A DNA stretch of 64,000 nt from Sternotherus odoratus (taxonomy: Eukaryota > Chordata > Testudines > Kinosternidae): NCBI GenBank assembly GCA_032164245.1, contig JAVMKO010000001.1:13305603-13369602 (forward strand), read 5' to 3'. The translations under genes and the position numbers were made by a program. Below are positions 43,101 to 52,449 of this stretch, in pieces; the stretch's first letter is position 1, and each line of letters opens with the position of its first letter. A model generated the notes under the pieces. That model did no database searches, was not told the DNA's origin, and saw nothing but the letters and a program-made list of their open reading frames with translations.

Positions 43101-45699
43101 TTATCATATTTCTCCAATGATTTAAAATCCTGTGATAAATGCCTATTAGTTAAAACTTCCTAATGAAAAGTTCCCAATGAACGTGAAACCTTATGACATT
43201 GTACTAACATCCCAGAGCCAGTCAATGTCAAAATGCATACCATGTGTATTGAAAAGTTCACTGGGTTTTCAAATAGAGAGGAGCACAATTTGAAGCCTCT
43301 CATACAGACAACCTTTAATTTCAGGGTGTGGATGGGAACCAGATCCTTGGTTCAGAACCTGGCCTTGTGGTTTTGGGATCGTGTTCCCAATCTTTGACCC
43401 TGCTCTGTGCCCTTCCAGCTGTTCCAAAGGGAGACAAAGAACTGGCTTAAACAGGTGGCTGGAGAATTGCCCTTGCAGAGGGGAATTCCAGGGTGGCAAA
43501 GATGGCACAGCAGGCTCCTCCTCTCATGGCATAGTCATTGCCTCTTCTCTGGGGTATGCTGGGGCAGGAGCTGGTATGGCAAGAGTCCCTTTTTCTCCAG
43601 CAATCCTGATCAACAGAATAGCTCTTAGGGGGCTATAAACAGCCAACATAAGTAGCCTTCAAAGTCTCTCTAAATTGCACTGTGTACTCTTAGAAGACTC
43701 ACACACTATCATCCTCCTCCTATATGTTTATTACCCAATTACATGGACACTACCTGGTAATTACAATGTAATTAAATAGTCAACAGTTAACGTACTGTTA
43801 TATAGTAATTGCAGTACCTGATATTTGTGGCCTGTATTTTAAAATGTCAGCAGTTAAATCACACCTCCCTTGCACTTTAACTGAGCTATTTTTCAGATTA
43901 TTACTGAACGGTTAACATCTCTCCCAATCACCTAGCTGAAGTTTTGTTGAAGCAAAGGACAGATAAATTCATTGACTGGGGCCTGTTATCCTCTTCAGTG
44001 CTTCAGCAAACAATCCATGTGCATTCAGTAATGTTTTCCATCCCATGTGGAAATAAAACGGTGTTGCAGAAGCCAGGTGCTTATTTCTTAATGCTACATT
44101 TGCAAACGTTTTCCAAGAAGAGCTGAAAACATTCATTCAGCTCCGGGCCTGAAGCCGGCTTGTTATTTCCCAGCTTGCATAGGATGACGGTGTGAAAGGA
44201 GCTGAGGAGAAGAACTAAATAAGCCCCTCTATTCACTTCACCGTGCTGTCCTGCACCTCCTATAACAGCCCGTTGAGCTCCGTCTGCACCGCTCTATGTC
44301 CCAGCCCTTTTGGAAAGCAAGGAATTGGCATCCACGCCAGCTCTATTAGCCAATTTCAAGAGATTCTGCAGATGAAAAATATTTCATTTTCCAAAGGTGC
44401 CTCTTGCCTCATTTAAAAAGATGCCATCGAACAAACCTCATTTTGGGGAATTCAGTAAGGACTGATCCCTACCACCCACTCAGAAATGATTCGGTATGCC
44501 CTAATCTTCCAAACTGGAAGTCTGTAAAGTTCAATTTTTTTGTCCTTCTCCCACATTATTTTTAGTCAATTCATAAAAACTACATTTCCTCCCCCCTCCC
44601 TCACACACTAATCCCTCTGGCTACCTCCCAACATTGCTCTTTGTAGGTAGAGTCCATAATTTAAAATTTAAAAGAGGATTGAGAAGAAACCTATTCTAAT
44701 CCAAAAGAAACAACAACAACTTTGATCGGTGAATAAATCGTTGTCAAGCGGGGAAGGCAATTTAGGACTCTCTCAAGGGAACCGGGAGATGAAAGAGAGG
44801 CAAAGAAAAGCCGGTTTTCCATAAACGCTCCTGAACAGCCTCACCATTGAGCTCATCTCTGGATTTGGTGGCTCGCTTGCCCCGCTTTTTCAAGAAGTTA
44901 GAGGCCTCCGAGTCTTGTATAAAAATCCTCTTTTTCACACCTGAAATCAAAGAGAGAGGACTCGATTGCCCAGGGATAGTAAATAGAGGCATCAATGTAC
45001 ATTTGAAAGCCGTATGAGCAACTTTTCTCCTCTCCCCTCTAAAATTTGCGGCTCCACTTACTTTCCTTGTCCTCTTCCCCAGCTGCCTTCCTGGTGCCCA
45101 CAGCAGCGCTGTCGCTTCCCTCGAGAACTGGATGACAACAGCACAAACATAATATTGAGTTCAGTGGAGAAATGCAGCATCCCACAGGAAAAAACCTCAA
45201 GCAGATGTTGAAAGCTGCTACCTGCTAAAACCCTAAAAATCCTGCAATCCAATAACAACCTGTCTGGGAAATTCACTTTTGCTACAGTACAATCAGCAGT
45301 TATGTAGATATATATATTTGTCTTCCCAGTTTTTACTTTTGTAGAAAATCATAAAAATAGCAATTAACAAGACATTTTATCCAATTTATCCCATTATAGT
45401 TAAAAAATTGTCTGTGTAGTCTTAGTATAACTTGATGCTTTAATCCTTTAGAGATTGTAATAGATTACAGTGATTAGATTAGATTCTCACATACTCTCTT
45501 ATGATCATTTGACTAGCAATGTAGAGAAGGACAGTGTTCTTACAATACGTTACCCCAATGACACAAGTTCAGATGTCTGTCATTCCTTGCTGAAATTCTA
45601 TGCTTCCTGCTAGCATTATTACTACTCTGGATCATACATACCAACCAAGAGCACAAAAGTTGCAAGGCAAGAGAGAAAAAGGATTTCTTTCCAGTTCAT
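37088..45699 (-). CDS. UCMA: UCMA / GRP, upper zone of growth plate and cartilage matrix associated protein (5 coding exons)
   Basis: Secreted, vitamin K-dependent Gla-rich matrix protein of cartilage that limits mineralisation (family knowledge). Coding exons on the - strand: 45699-45642, 45127-45062, 44940-44845, 42773-42675 and 37185-37088. All introns are GT-AG in phase 1, and the total is 417 nt, 138 aa, equal to the human length. The N-terminus is a hydrophobic signal peptide ([12 protein letters not shown]). A furin-type site RGKR ends at residue 64, the same position as the known human processing site. The mature part is very Glu-rich ([21 protein letters not shown], split over exon 4) and ends [20 protein letters not shown]. 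Neighbour MCM10 converges on it, as in human. Confidence 0.96.
37873..37990. mobile_element. Short TIR element, GGGTGACCAGA family
   Basis: 118 bases with ends GGGCGACCAGA and TAGTCACCC, flanked by TA. Collinear with the copy at 18657-18775. Confidence 0.8.
38823..39068. mobile_element. MITE-like repeat with internal hairpin
   Basis: A GACAGGTCTATACAATGGGG start, a hairpin of GACCTAAGTTATAC against GATGTATCTTAGGTC around AGCTACGTGAATAACATAGCT, and a GGTCGACAGGAGAAACTCTC block. A distinct family from the copy at 1144. Confidence 0.5.
39090..39305 (+). repeat. MIR-type SINE
   Basis: GAGCACTGCACTGGGACTTG, then TTTCCCCATCTGTAAAATGG and AAGCGCTTTGAGATCTATTG, a nearly complete copy. Confidence 0.8.
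40255..41545 (+). mobile_element. CR1-clade LINE 3' fragment (interrupted)
   Basis: Translated pieces such as [19 protein letters not shown] and the downstream [17 protein letters not shown] region are typical of the reverse transcriptase C-terminus of CR1 elements. It ends in the usual GGCTGGACTTGATGACCTC tail. Frame breaks and the nested hAT make it inactive. Confidence 0.75.
40586..41010. mobile_element. hAT-like element nested in CR1
   Basis: Ends CAGGGCCGGCAACAG and, inverted, CAGGGCCGGCGACAG; perfect 8-bp duplication GCTGGGGT at 40578-40585 and 41011-41018. The GC-rich core ends in a near-perfect palindrome at about 40914-40982. It splits the CR1 copy around it. Confidence 0.88.
41735..41860 (+). 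repeat. MIR-type SINE 5' part
   Basis: GAGCACAGGACTGGGAGTCA and CCTGGGTTCTATTCCCAG define the head, and the tail is diverged. Confidence 0.65.
42100..42640. other. UCMA intron 4 remainder, nothing recognised
   Basis: Old SINE-like pieces may be present (for example GCACCTAGCACAACAGGGCCC near 42544) but cannot be delimited. Confidence 0.4.
42675..42773 (-). CDS. UCMA: UCMA coding exon 4, Gla-rich part
   Basis: Encodes the [19 protein letters not shown] segment, where glutamates are expected to be gamma-carboxylated. 99 bases, phase 1, with a donor at 42674. Confidence 0.96.
42900..44760. other. UCMA intron 3, nothing recognised
   Basis: A/T-rich DNA without clear repeat ends or exons. Short open stretches lack splice support. 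Confidence 0.5.
44845..44940 (-). CDS. UCMA: UCMA coding exon 3, processing site
   Basis: Encodes [19 protein letters not shown] followed by [11 protein letters not shown]. The dibasic RGKR is the expected proprotein convertase site. 96 bases, phase 1. Confidence 0.96.
45062..45127 (-). CDS. UCMA: UCMA coding exon 2, propeptide
   Basis: Encodes [19 protein letters not shown], similar in layout to the human propeptide (VGT...AGEE). 66 bases, phase 1 at both ends. Confidence 0.9.
45642..45699 (-). CDS. UCMA: UCMA coding exon 1, signal peptide
   Basis: ATG at 45699-45697, followed by [18 protein letters not shown]. Donor GT at 45641-45640. This is the only ATG that gives a signal peptide and joins exon 2 in phase. 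Confidence 0.93.
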
Positions 45700-46041
45700 C
45701 TTTGTTGCACTCCGGTTGACGCCTCAGAAAAATAGTGACTATATCACAACAAGTTTCTTGAGATCTGCTTGCAAATTCCTCCTGTTAGCTGGAAAAGGAA
45801 GCAGGGATGTCCCTGGTGGAAAGAGGAGGGGCACTGAGTAGCACTTCAGTTGGCTGCTCCTGACCAGACCAAAGAAGGTTTCAGACAACTTGTAAACATC
45901 TATATGAGATGTATCCTGTGGTCCTCAACAGTTTGATGGAAATCAGAGTTACAAACAGACAGGCAGTTGAGATGGCCTAGCTGGGTGATGACTATTACAA
46001 GCAAAAGATTATACAGTGTATTCTTTTTGTCATCTATTGTA

Positions 46042-46521
46042 TGTGGCAGGGTGCTGGCCAGGAGTGCCTGAGCCAGCCCTGCCGCCCCTTTAAGAGGGAG
46101 AAAAACCCTCTGCAAAGCTCCCTTGCAGGAAGCCTAATCAGCCACCTGGGCTCAGGCTTGATGAGTTGCACCTGGCAGCCTCCTCAGGGGGATATAGGGC
46201 CTGCCAGGAAGCAAGCCCAGTGTGGTGGGGATGGTATAGAGTGTGGTGGTGGTTGGAGCTATTCAGAGCTGTGTGGTAGGAGCTATTCAGAGCTGTGTGT
46301 TTAGAGCTGGACTATATAGACTCTGTAGAGCTGCAAGCTGTAGAGCTGAACTACATAGAGTTGTATGCTGTATACTGTAGAGTTGTAATTGGAAAGAAGG
46401 ACTGTACAAAGCTGTATATATTTGTGGTGGGGCCTGCACTGTGAATAAAAGAGCACTGTTTGGAGCAAAGAAGGGTTTTCCTGCCTGTTCCTGAGTAGGG
46501 GTGAGAGTGCGATCTGTCACA
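46042..46521 (+). mobile_element. Solo LTR (TGTGGCAGGG...GTCACA)
   Basis: TG/CA ends with a 4-bp duplication TGTA at 46038-46041 and 46522-46525. It contains AATAAA at about 46444 and a short tandem duplication of GGAGCTATTCAGAGCTGTGT. No internal genes. Confidence 0.8.
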
Positions 46522-46529
46522 TGTATATA

Positions 46530-49300
46530 GTTTAAAGTGTAATTATAGTCTGGGGGGGGGGAACCTTTGTGCACAGCAGATCTGCTCTCTGCCTGTATCA
46601 GAGTCAAATCTAGTGAGTTTAGTAAGTTTTTAGTGCTTTTTTAACTTCCGTTAGCCCTCCAGAGTTGGCATGGCTAAGAAAGGAGCCCGATTCTATTGCT
46701 GCTAGTGCATTATTAGCAGATTGGTTTACTACGTTCAGTCATTTACACCTGTACACAAGTGCCATTGAAGGCAATGCAACTGCACCGGTGTCACTGAGGA
46801 CAGAAACATTCAGGCCCGAACTCTCACTTTGCACTAAAAATGTTTGGAATTCTAGCCCTCTGATCTTCCAGAAAGCCATTAAGTATGTGCCCAGAGCTGT
46901 GACTATGTAGCAGCAACACAGTCAAACCTTGTTGATCTTAACAGCATGTGGAATATAAAAATAATTTGGCTAAGGTTGGGAGAAGTTTGGCTACCTACTG
47001 GGTGTGATTCAGGTCAAGAGACACGACCTCATTTTAAATAAGAGGACTTTTTGGACAACTGTGCCTTGGGTAACCAAAGTTTTAGTGTAACACCTTGGTG
47101 GATGCCTGGCTGGAATCGCCTCACTTCTTGAAGAACTCCAAAAGAATCGGAATATTGCCTAGGGCTACTTTTGAGCTCCTTATAGTGTCATAGTGCAAGA
47201 CACTCATCTGTGGAAACGGCTTTCAGAAAATTACATTCTGGAAGTAAGACTAACAGATTTTAAGGCCGGTGAGAACCATGACTGTCATAAGCATAAAGTA
47301 GCCTACGATTCCTGCTTACCTGTAAGGGGTTAAGAAGCTACAAGAAAAATAGAAATTCCATTGGTGGCATCAGTTCACATTGCCTGTCATATCAGAAGGG
47401 AGCATAGGAACAGCCTGAGTGAAGGGAGGGGTGTTTTACATAGAAAAGGGGGTGAGCGCTCTCTTTCCGTGATAATTCACATACTGGACTGGACATCCCA
47501 AGGGTCAGGAAAATTGTGTTGGCAGTAGTCAGGTAATGGAATATACATGAGGGTTTGAAAATAAACAATGTGAATGCCAGAGCCATGCCCTTGGCTTCGT
47601 AGCCTGAGACTTCAGTGAATGCGTAGTTTGTAGTCCGAATTCCCTACGGGTTTTGACATTTTGGCACACGTTGGGTGTCACACTTCTTATGTACAGCACG
47701 TGAAATGGGTAAATCACCAGATCTGTCTGGATCTCATATCCTGTCTGCTTTTATGAATGATGAATTACCCACCATAAAAAAAATAAGACACCTGTCAGCT
47801 TTGTGTTTCCTCAGTTAAAATGATGTGCTTATTAGCCACCTAAATAATTAATCATATAGAATGATTCCATCAGGACGTGCTGGTGGAAACACAATAGCAC
47901 ACAGCAGGATTTGCCACAGAGCCCAGCATCCTGATTCCAGTACTGGCCAATACCTGAAGAAGATGAAAAGAGCCGACAGTGGAGGCTTGCAAAGTGGAAA
48001 TTCTATTCTTCCGCTCCAAAGCATGAGATTTGATTAAACTTATTATTTAAGGAGAAGTGATACGAATGAACGTAAAGTTAACCAGACAAGGTGGGTGAGG
48101 TAATAGCTTCATCTCTGTGTGGCTCAAGAGCTTGTCTCTGTCATCAACAGAAGCTCATCCAGTAAAGATATTACCTCACCCGCCTTGTCGCTTTAATATC
48201 CTGCTACTGACATGACTACAACCACTACACTACATAAAGTTAGCAAGTTCTTCCCCCCTGCCACCTGCTGCAAGGTTGGGCTGCTACCCGGGGCAGCAGC
48301 TGGATAGGAGTCTTTCAAGGGAAAACCCTGATGCTAGAAGAAGTATTGCTGGTGGCTCATCAGTAGCTGGCGCTCTTCCATCTGTGTAGTGATCCGCAGT
48401 ACCAGCAGCAGGTTCTATGCTGCTGGAGGTACTTCAGTCTTCTGGCTGCATTATTAAATGAAGGTCTTGAATATTGGTGACCCTGTACTGTTCCAGGGTA
48501 TTTTTTGCAATAATAAGGAATGTTAACCCTTTCTTTTCCCCACACATTCAGATACAAGGGTGATAAAATACCTGGACAAACAGATTGGATTAAATTAATT
48601 TACATAATTCCTCCTATAATTTCAGTATTCGTCTTCACCCCTTGAACAGCTGTTGCGTCATGCATCAGAGGTGGCTGCCTTTCATTGGTGGGTGTGGTGA
48701 CTCCTATATCATAGAGGTTGCTTGACTGTGACCTTTGTTACCAAAGATGAAAACCATTTTCTGCAATAACTCACTGTTTGCACATGCTCATAATATTTGA
48801 AGTAATTTTTGGGGATAAAATTTTCCATTCCTGATCCCTGCCTACCAGTGAGTTTTCTTGGAAAATTCAAGCCAAATCCTTTCTCTCTTTCTTGTTCAGC
48901 ACAAATAAAAATATTTAAAAAAGAAAACTTTTTGTCCACATGATTACAGAAGAAATGGTTGAATCTTGAAACTTGGCCAGGACATAATCCAACAAATGAG
49001 GCCTAGATATAAGATATTGTTTTATTTAGTTTAACAAAGTTATGCACTTGCAGAATTGCCAATCCCAAGTACCAACCCACATAAATATTGAAATTGGCTT
49101 AAAAATAATGATTTTTTTTAAATAATACATTTTGGGTTTTTTTGTGCTTTTGAGGTTTGGGGCCTTTAGGCTGCACTAGAGTCATGATTTAAAGCTCTTC
49201 TCCATAACCATGCAGGGCTAGAAACTTCCTTGAAAGCTGAGATTCTTGTGCAATCACAGGACTCCAGGAGCTGGGATTTAAGAACACCACCAAATATCAT
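46530..49300. other. Intergenic, mostly unrecognised
   Basis: Except for the inverted repeat at 48075-48230, no gene or delimited element was found upstream of UCMA. Confidence 0.45.
48075..48230. repeat. Second inverted repeat of Penelope-like terminal type
   Basis: CAGACAAGGTGGGTGAGGTA at the left is matched inverted by TACCTCACCCGCCTTGTC at the right, with a spacer of about 70 bases. The sequence type is known to me from turtle Penelope-like tails. Confidence 0.6.
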
Positions 49301-49326
49301 GGAGATCTATATATATAAAAGTCAAG

Positions 49327-49367
49327 TGGTGTATGTATGTATGTATGTACGTATGTATGTATGTATG
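49327..49367. repeat. TATG tetranucleotide microsatellite
   Basis: About nine to ten TATG units with one C substitution, in the head of the Helitron-like element. Confidence 0.9.
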
Positions 49368-49586
49368 ACTGCGAAGTCCTCCCGCACCGTTTGAGCCAGA
49401 GACTTGAAATTTGGTACAGTGAGGGGTCTTGGGGTCTAGATGCTGGTAAGGGTCAAAAAATTTTCGGATCTCACCTCTGACGCCCCCCAGGGGTGAAAGT
49501 CTTTCAGGGCCAATCACATCGGCTGGGCGGTTAGGTGGTGATGATGTCATAATACCCCCCTCCAACAGACACCTCACTCGCTCAGC

Positions 49587-50425
49587 TCACCCCTCCCTCC
49601 TCCAACGGAACCCCGGAGATCCCTCAGTTCACTGGCCCCCCCCTTCCCAACGGAACCCCGGAGATCACTCAGATCACTGCCCCTCCCTCCTCCAACGGAA
49701 CCCCGGAGATCACTCAGCTCACTGCCCCTCCCCCCTCCCAACGGAACCCCAGAGATCACTCAACTCACTGCCCCTCCCTCCTCCAACGGAACCCCGGAGA
49801 TCACTCAGCTCACTGCCCCTCCCCCCTCCCAATGGAACCCCGGAGATCACTCAGCTCACTGCCCCTCCCTCCTCCAACGGAACCCCGGAGATCACTCAGC
49901 TCACTGCCCCTCCCCCCTCCCAATGGAACCCCGGAGATCACTCAGCTCACTGCCCCTCCCTCCTCCAACGGAACCCCGGAGATCACTCAGCTCACTGCCC
50001 CTCCCTCCTCCAACGGAACCCCGGAGATCACTCAGCTCACTGCCCCTCCCTCCTCCAACGGAACCCCGGAGATCACTCAGCTCACTGCCCCTCCCTCCTC
50101 CAACGGAACCCCGGAGATCACTCAGCTCACTGCCCCTCCCTCCTCCAACGGAACCCCGGAGATCACTCAGCTCACTGCCCCTCCCTCCTCCAACGGAACC
50201 CCGGAGATCACTCAGCTCACTGCCCCTCCCTCCTCCAACGGAACCCCGGAGATCACTCAGCTCACTGCCCCTCCCTCCTCCAACGGAACCCCGGAGATCA
50301 CTCAGCTCACTGCCCCTCCCTCCTCCAACGGAACCCCGGAGATCACTCAGCTCACTGCCCCTCCCCCCTTCCAATGGAACCCCGGAGATCACTCAGCTCA
50401 CTGCCCCTCCCCCTTCCAAACGGAA
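49587..50425. repeat. 45-bp minisatellite within the Helitron-like element
   Basis: About 18-19 copies of a 45-base unit with core AACGGAACCCCGGAGATCAC. The central copies, about 49967-50371, appear identical. The unit length divides by three and several frames lack stops, which gives a spurious 15-residue periodic frame on both strands. Confidence 0.95.
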
Positions 50426-51995
50426 CCCCGGACTACATCAGCTCTGTGCCGCCCCCCACCTGCGAAGGTCCCCGGAATCCCTCAGCTCTGGGCCCCCTCC
50501 CCGCCTGCGACGGATCTGAGTTGGGTTTGGTGGGACGGTAAGTGAGGTGGGGGTGTCGGGTTTGGTCGGGGGGTGAGGTGGGGGTGTTGGGTTTGCTTGG
50601 GGGGGTGGGAAGGTATCGGGGCGGGTGAGGGGTGAGGGGTGGGTGTTGGGGTTGGTCAGGGGGTGTCAGCTGTCTGCCACCTCCCCACCTCCGACTGACC
50701 CGAGCAGCGCCGGGCACTTATGCTAGTTCACAATAAAATCATAACCCAGATTAGAACCATTTGAAACAAGAGTAATAATCCAGCACAATATGGAACCGAA
50801 TTCTATAGATGCACACTCAGGAAACAAATCCTAAACTTGGGGCCCAGCCCAAGTGGGGCTAGCTGCTAGGCAGATGTGCATGGGAAAAGTATCCTGGGCT
50901 GTCGTGTAAAGGTGGTAGGCTAACCATACATCCCTTTTTGAACAGGACAGTCCCGTTATTTACATATTTTTGGACCGTCCCATCTTTTTGACAAAAATAT
51001 CAATTTTGTCCCATTTTTGGGGCAGGTCCCAAGCTGCTTTCTAGGGGGAGGTTCTTTCTTTGCAGGACTCGCAAGAGCTCAGGTGAAGAATCTTGCTACC
51101 TAAGGACAAGTATCAGATGTCAAAATCTCCGATGAGCAAACTGCGCTCATGGGAGATTTTGACATCTGATACTAGTCCTTAGGTAGGGAGAGGAGGCAGC
51201 GGACGGAGGGAGAGAGCAGGGAGGAAGGGAGGGATGGAGAAGGGGGATGGAGAGAAGGGAGGGATGGAGAGAAGGAGGGAAGAAGGAGGAATAGTGAGAA
51301 GAGGAGGCAGCGGGCGGCGGGCTGAAGCTGACGGTGGAACGGAGCTGTCCAGAGCCGCAGCTGGGGGCTCCGGACTCCGCCCCCGGCTGCGGCTCCAGAC
51401 AGCTCCGCTCCGCCGTCGGCTTCAGCCCGCCGCCCGCTGCCTCCTCTTCTCACTATTCCTCCTTCTTCCCTCCTTCTCTCCATCCCTCCCTTCTCTCCAT
51501 CCCCCTTCTCCATCCCTACCTTCCTCCCTGCTCTCTCCCTCCGTCCACTGCCTCCTCTCGCTCCCTCCATCCCTTCTCTCTATCCCCTTCTCCATCCCTC
51601 CATCCCTTCCTTCCTCCCTTCTCTCTATCCCTCCATCCCTCTCTTCCTTCTCTCTATCTCCCTTCTCCATCCCTCCCTTCCTCCCCTCTCTCTCTCCCTC
51701 CGTCCACTGCCTCCTCTTCCATCTCCCTTCTCTCCATCCCTCCTTCTCGCTGTCCCTTGCCTCCTCCATCCCCCTGCTCCCTACCCCCATCTCTTCTCTC
51801 ATCCATCCATCCTCTCCCTTCTCACCTTCGTGCCTTCTCTCCCTCCGTCCCCTCCATCCTCTTCATCCCTCATCCCCCTTCTCTCTCTCCCTCCATCCCC
51901 TTCATCCCCCATCCCTGTTCTGCTTATTCCTCCATCCATCCCCCCCAGCCCCCCCTCTGCCCCCCCACCTGGCGCTGGGGGGCCCAGGTGGGGCC

Positions 51996-52162
51996 ATGGC
52001 GCTGGTCACCTCGCCCACCGAGCTGGAGTGCCTGGCCAAGCCGCTGTTCTGCCGCAAGGGGGCGCTGCGCCAGAAGGTGATCCACGTGGTCAAGAGCCAC
52101 AAAGTCACCGCACGCTTGTGCAAGCAGCCCACGTTCTGCAGCCACTGCACCGACCTCATCCG
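51996..52162 (+). pseudogene. Captured first coding exon of a conventional protein kinase C (PRKCG-like), C1A domain part
   Basis: Reads from ATG through [25 protein letters not shown] and [12 protein letters not shown] to a GTGAGA donor. The [13 protein letters not shown] block is closest to PKC gamma as I know it; the zinc ligands H and CxxC of the first C1 domain are kept. Three phenylalanines of the conserved KFTARFFKQ stretch are changed (V, L, C), and the exon end CTG is CCG, so it is decaying. There is no downstream kinase exon. Whether the ATG and first residues belong to the source gene is uncertain. Confidence 0.8.
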
Positions 52163-52198
52163 GTGAGACCCCCCTAGAGCCCCCCCAGCGCCCCTCAG

Positions 52199-52370
52199 CC
52201 CACATTCTGCAGCCACTGCACCGACTTCATCTGGTGAGACCCCCTGGGACCTAGAGCCCCCCCAGACTGCCCAGAGCCCCCCTGGAGCCCCCCCAGAGCC
52301 CCCAATCACCCCCCCAGTGCCCCTCAGCCCAGGTTCTGCAGCCTCTGCACCGATTTCATCTGGTGAGCCC
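52199..52370 (+). repeat. Two partial re-duplications of the captured exon edge
   Basis: About 52199-52240 and 52327-52370 each repeat the last 35-40 bases of the exon (TTCTGCAGCC...GCACCGA) plus the GTGAG donor. Both still encode FIW at the end, the form expected in intact PKC, whereas the first copy has LIR. C-rich spacer separates them. Confidence 0.8.
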
Positions 52371-52449
52371 CCCCCCCCCCCAACCCCGTTGCGTTTTTGC
52401 CATCCCAATGTCCCGTTTTTGTCTCAAGGAAATATGGTCAGCCTAAAAG

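Larger units (their letters stand above)
49306..50726 (+). mobile_element. Helitron-like non-autonomous element
   Basis: Starts TCTATATATATAAAAG right after an A (49305) and ends CTAG right before a T (50727), the canonical A|TC...CTRR|T arrangement. A GC hairpin (CCCG...CGGG near 50698-50713) lies about 10 bases before the end. The 5' part, with a tetranucleotide repeat followed by a conserved CCGTTTGAGCCAGAGACTTG, resembles the head of known Helitron-like repeats. No Rep/helicase frame, so non-autonomous. Confidence 0.65.
50918..52443. mobile_element. Foldback TIR element, GGCTGACCATA family, copy 2, with a protein kinase C exon
   Basis: Ends GGCTAACCATAC and ATATGGTCAGCC with TA on both sides. 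It shares with copy 1 the terminal CCCGTTTT/GGGACA blocks, the internal palindrome (about 51101-51186) and the foldback of purine and pyrimidine tracts, but lies in the opposite orientation. Between the pyrimidine tract and the right end it holds about 0.4 kb that copy 1 lacks, including the kinase exon at 51996-52162. Confidence 0.8.

Noticed and set aside
49587..50425. Regular repeat array considered as a CRISPR array
   Set aside because: Units are contiguous with no unique spacers, and the DNA is vertebrate; it is a minisatellite.
51234..52166. 310-codon + strand frame ending in the PKC-like exon
   Set aside because: The part before about 51996 is translated CT-rich repeat. Only the last segment has gene-like content, so it is not one protein.
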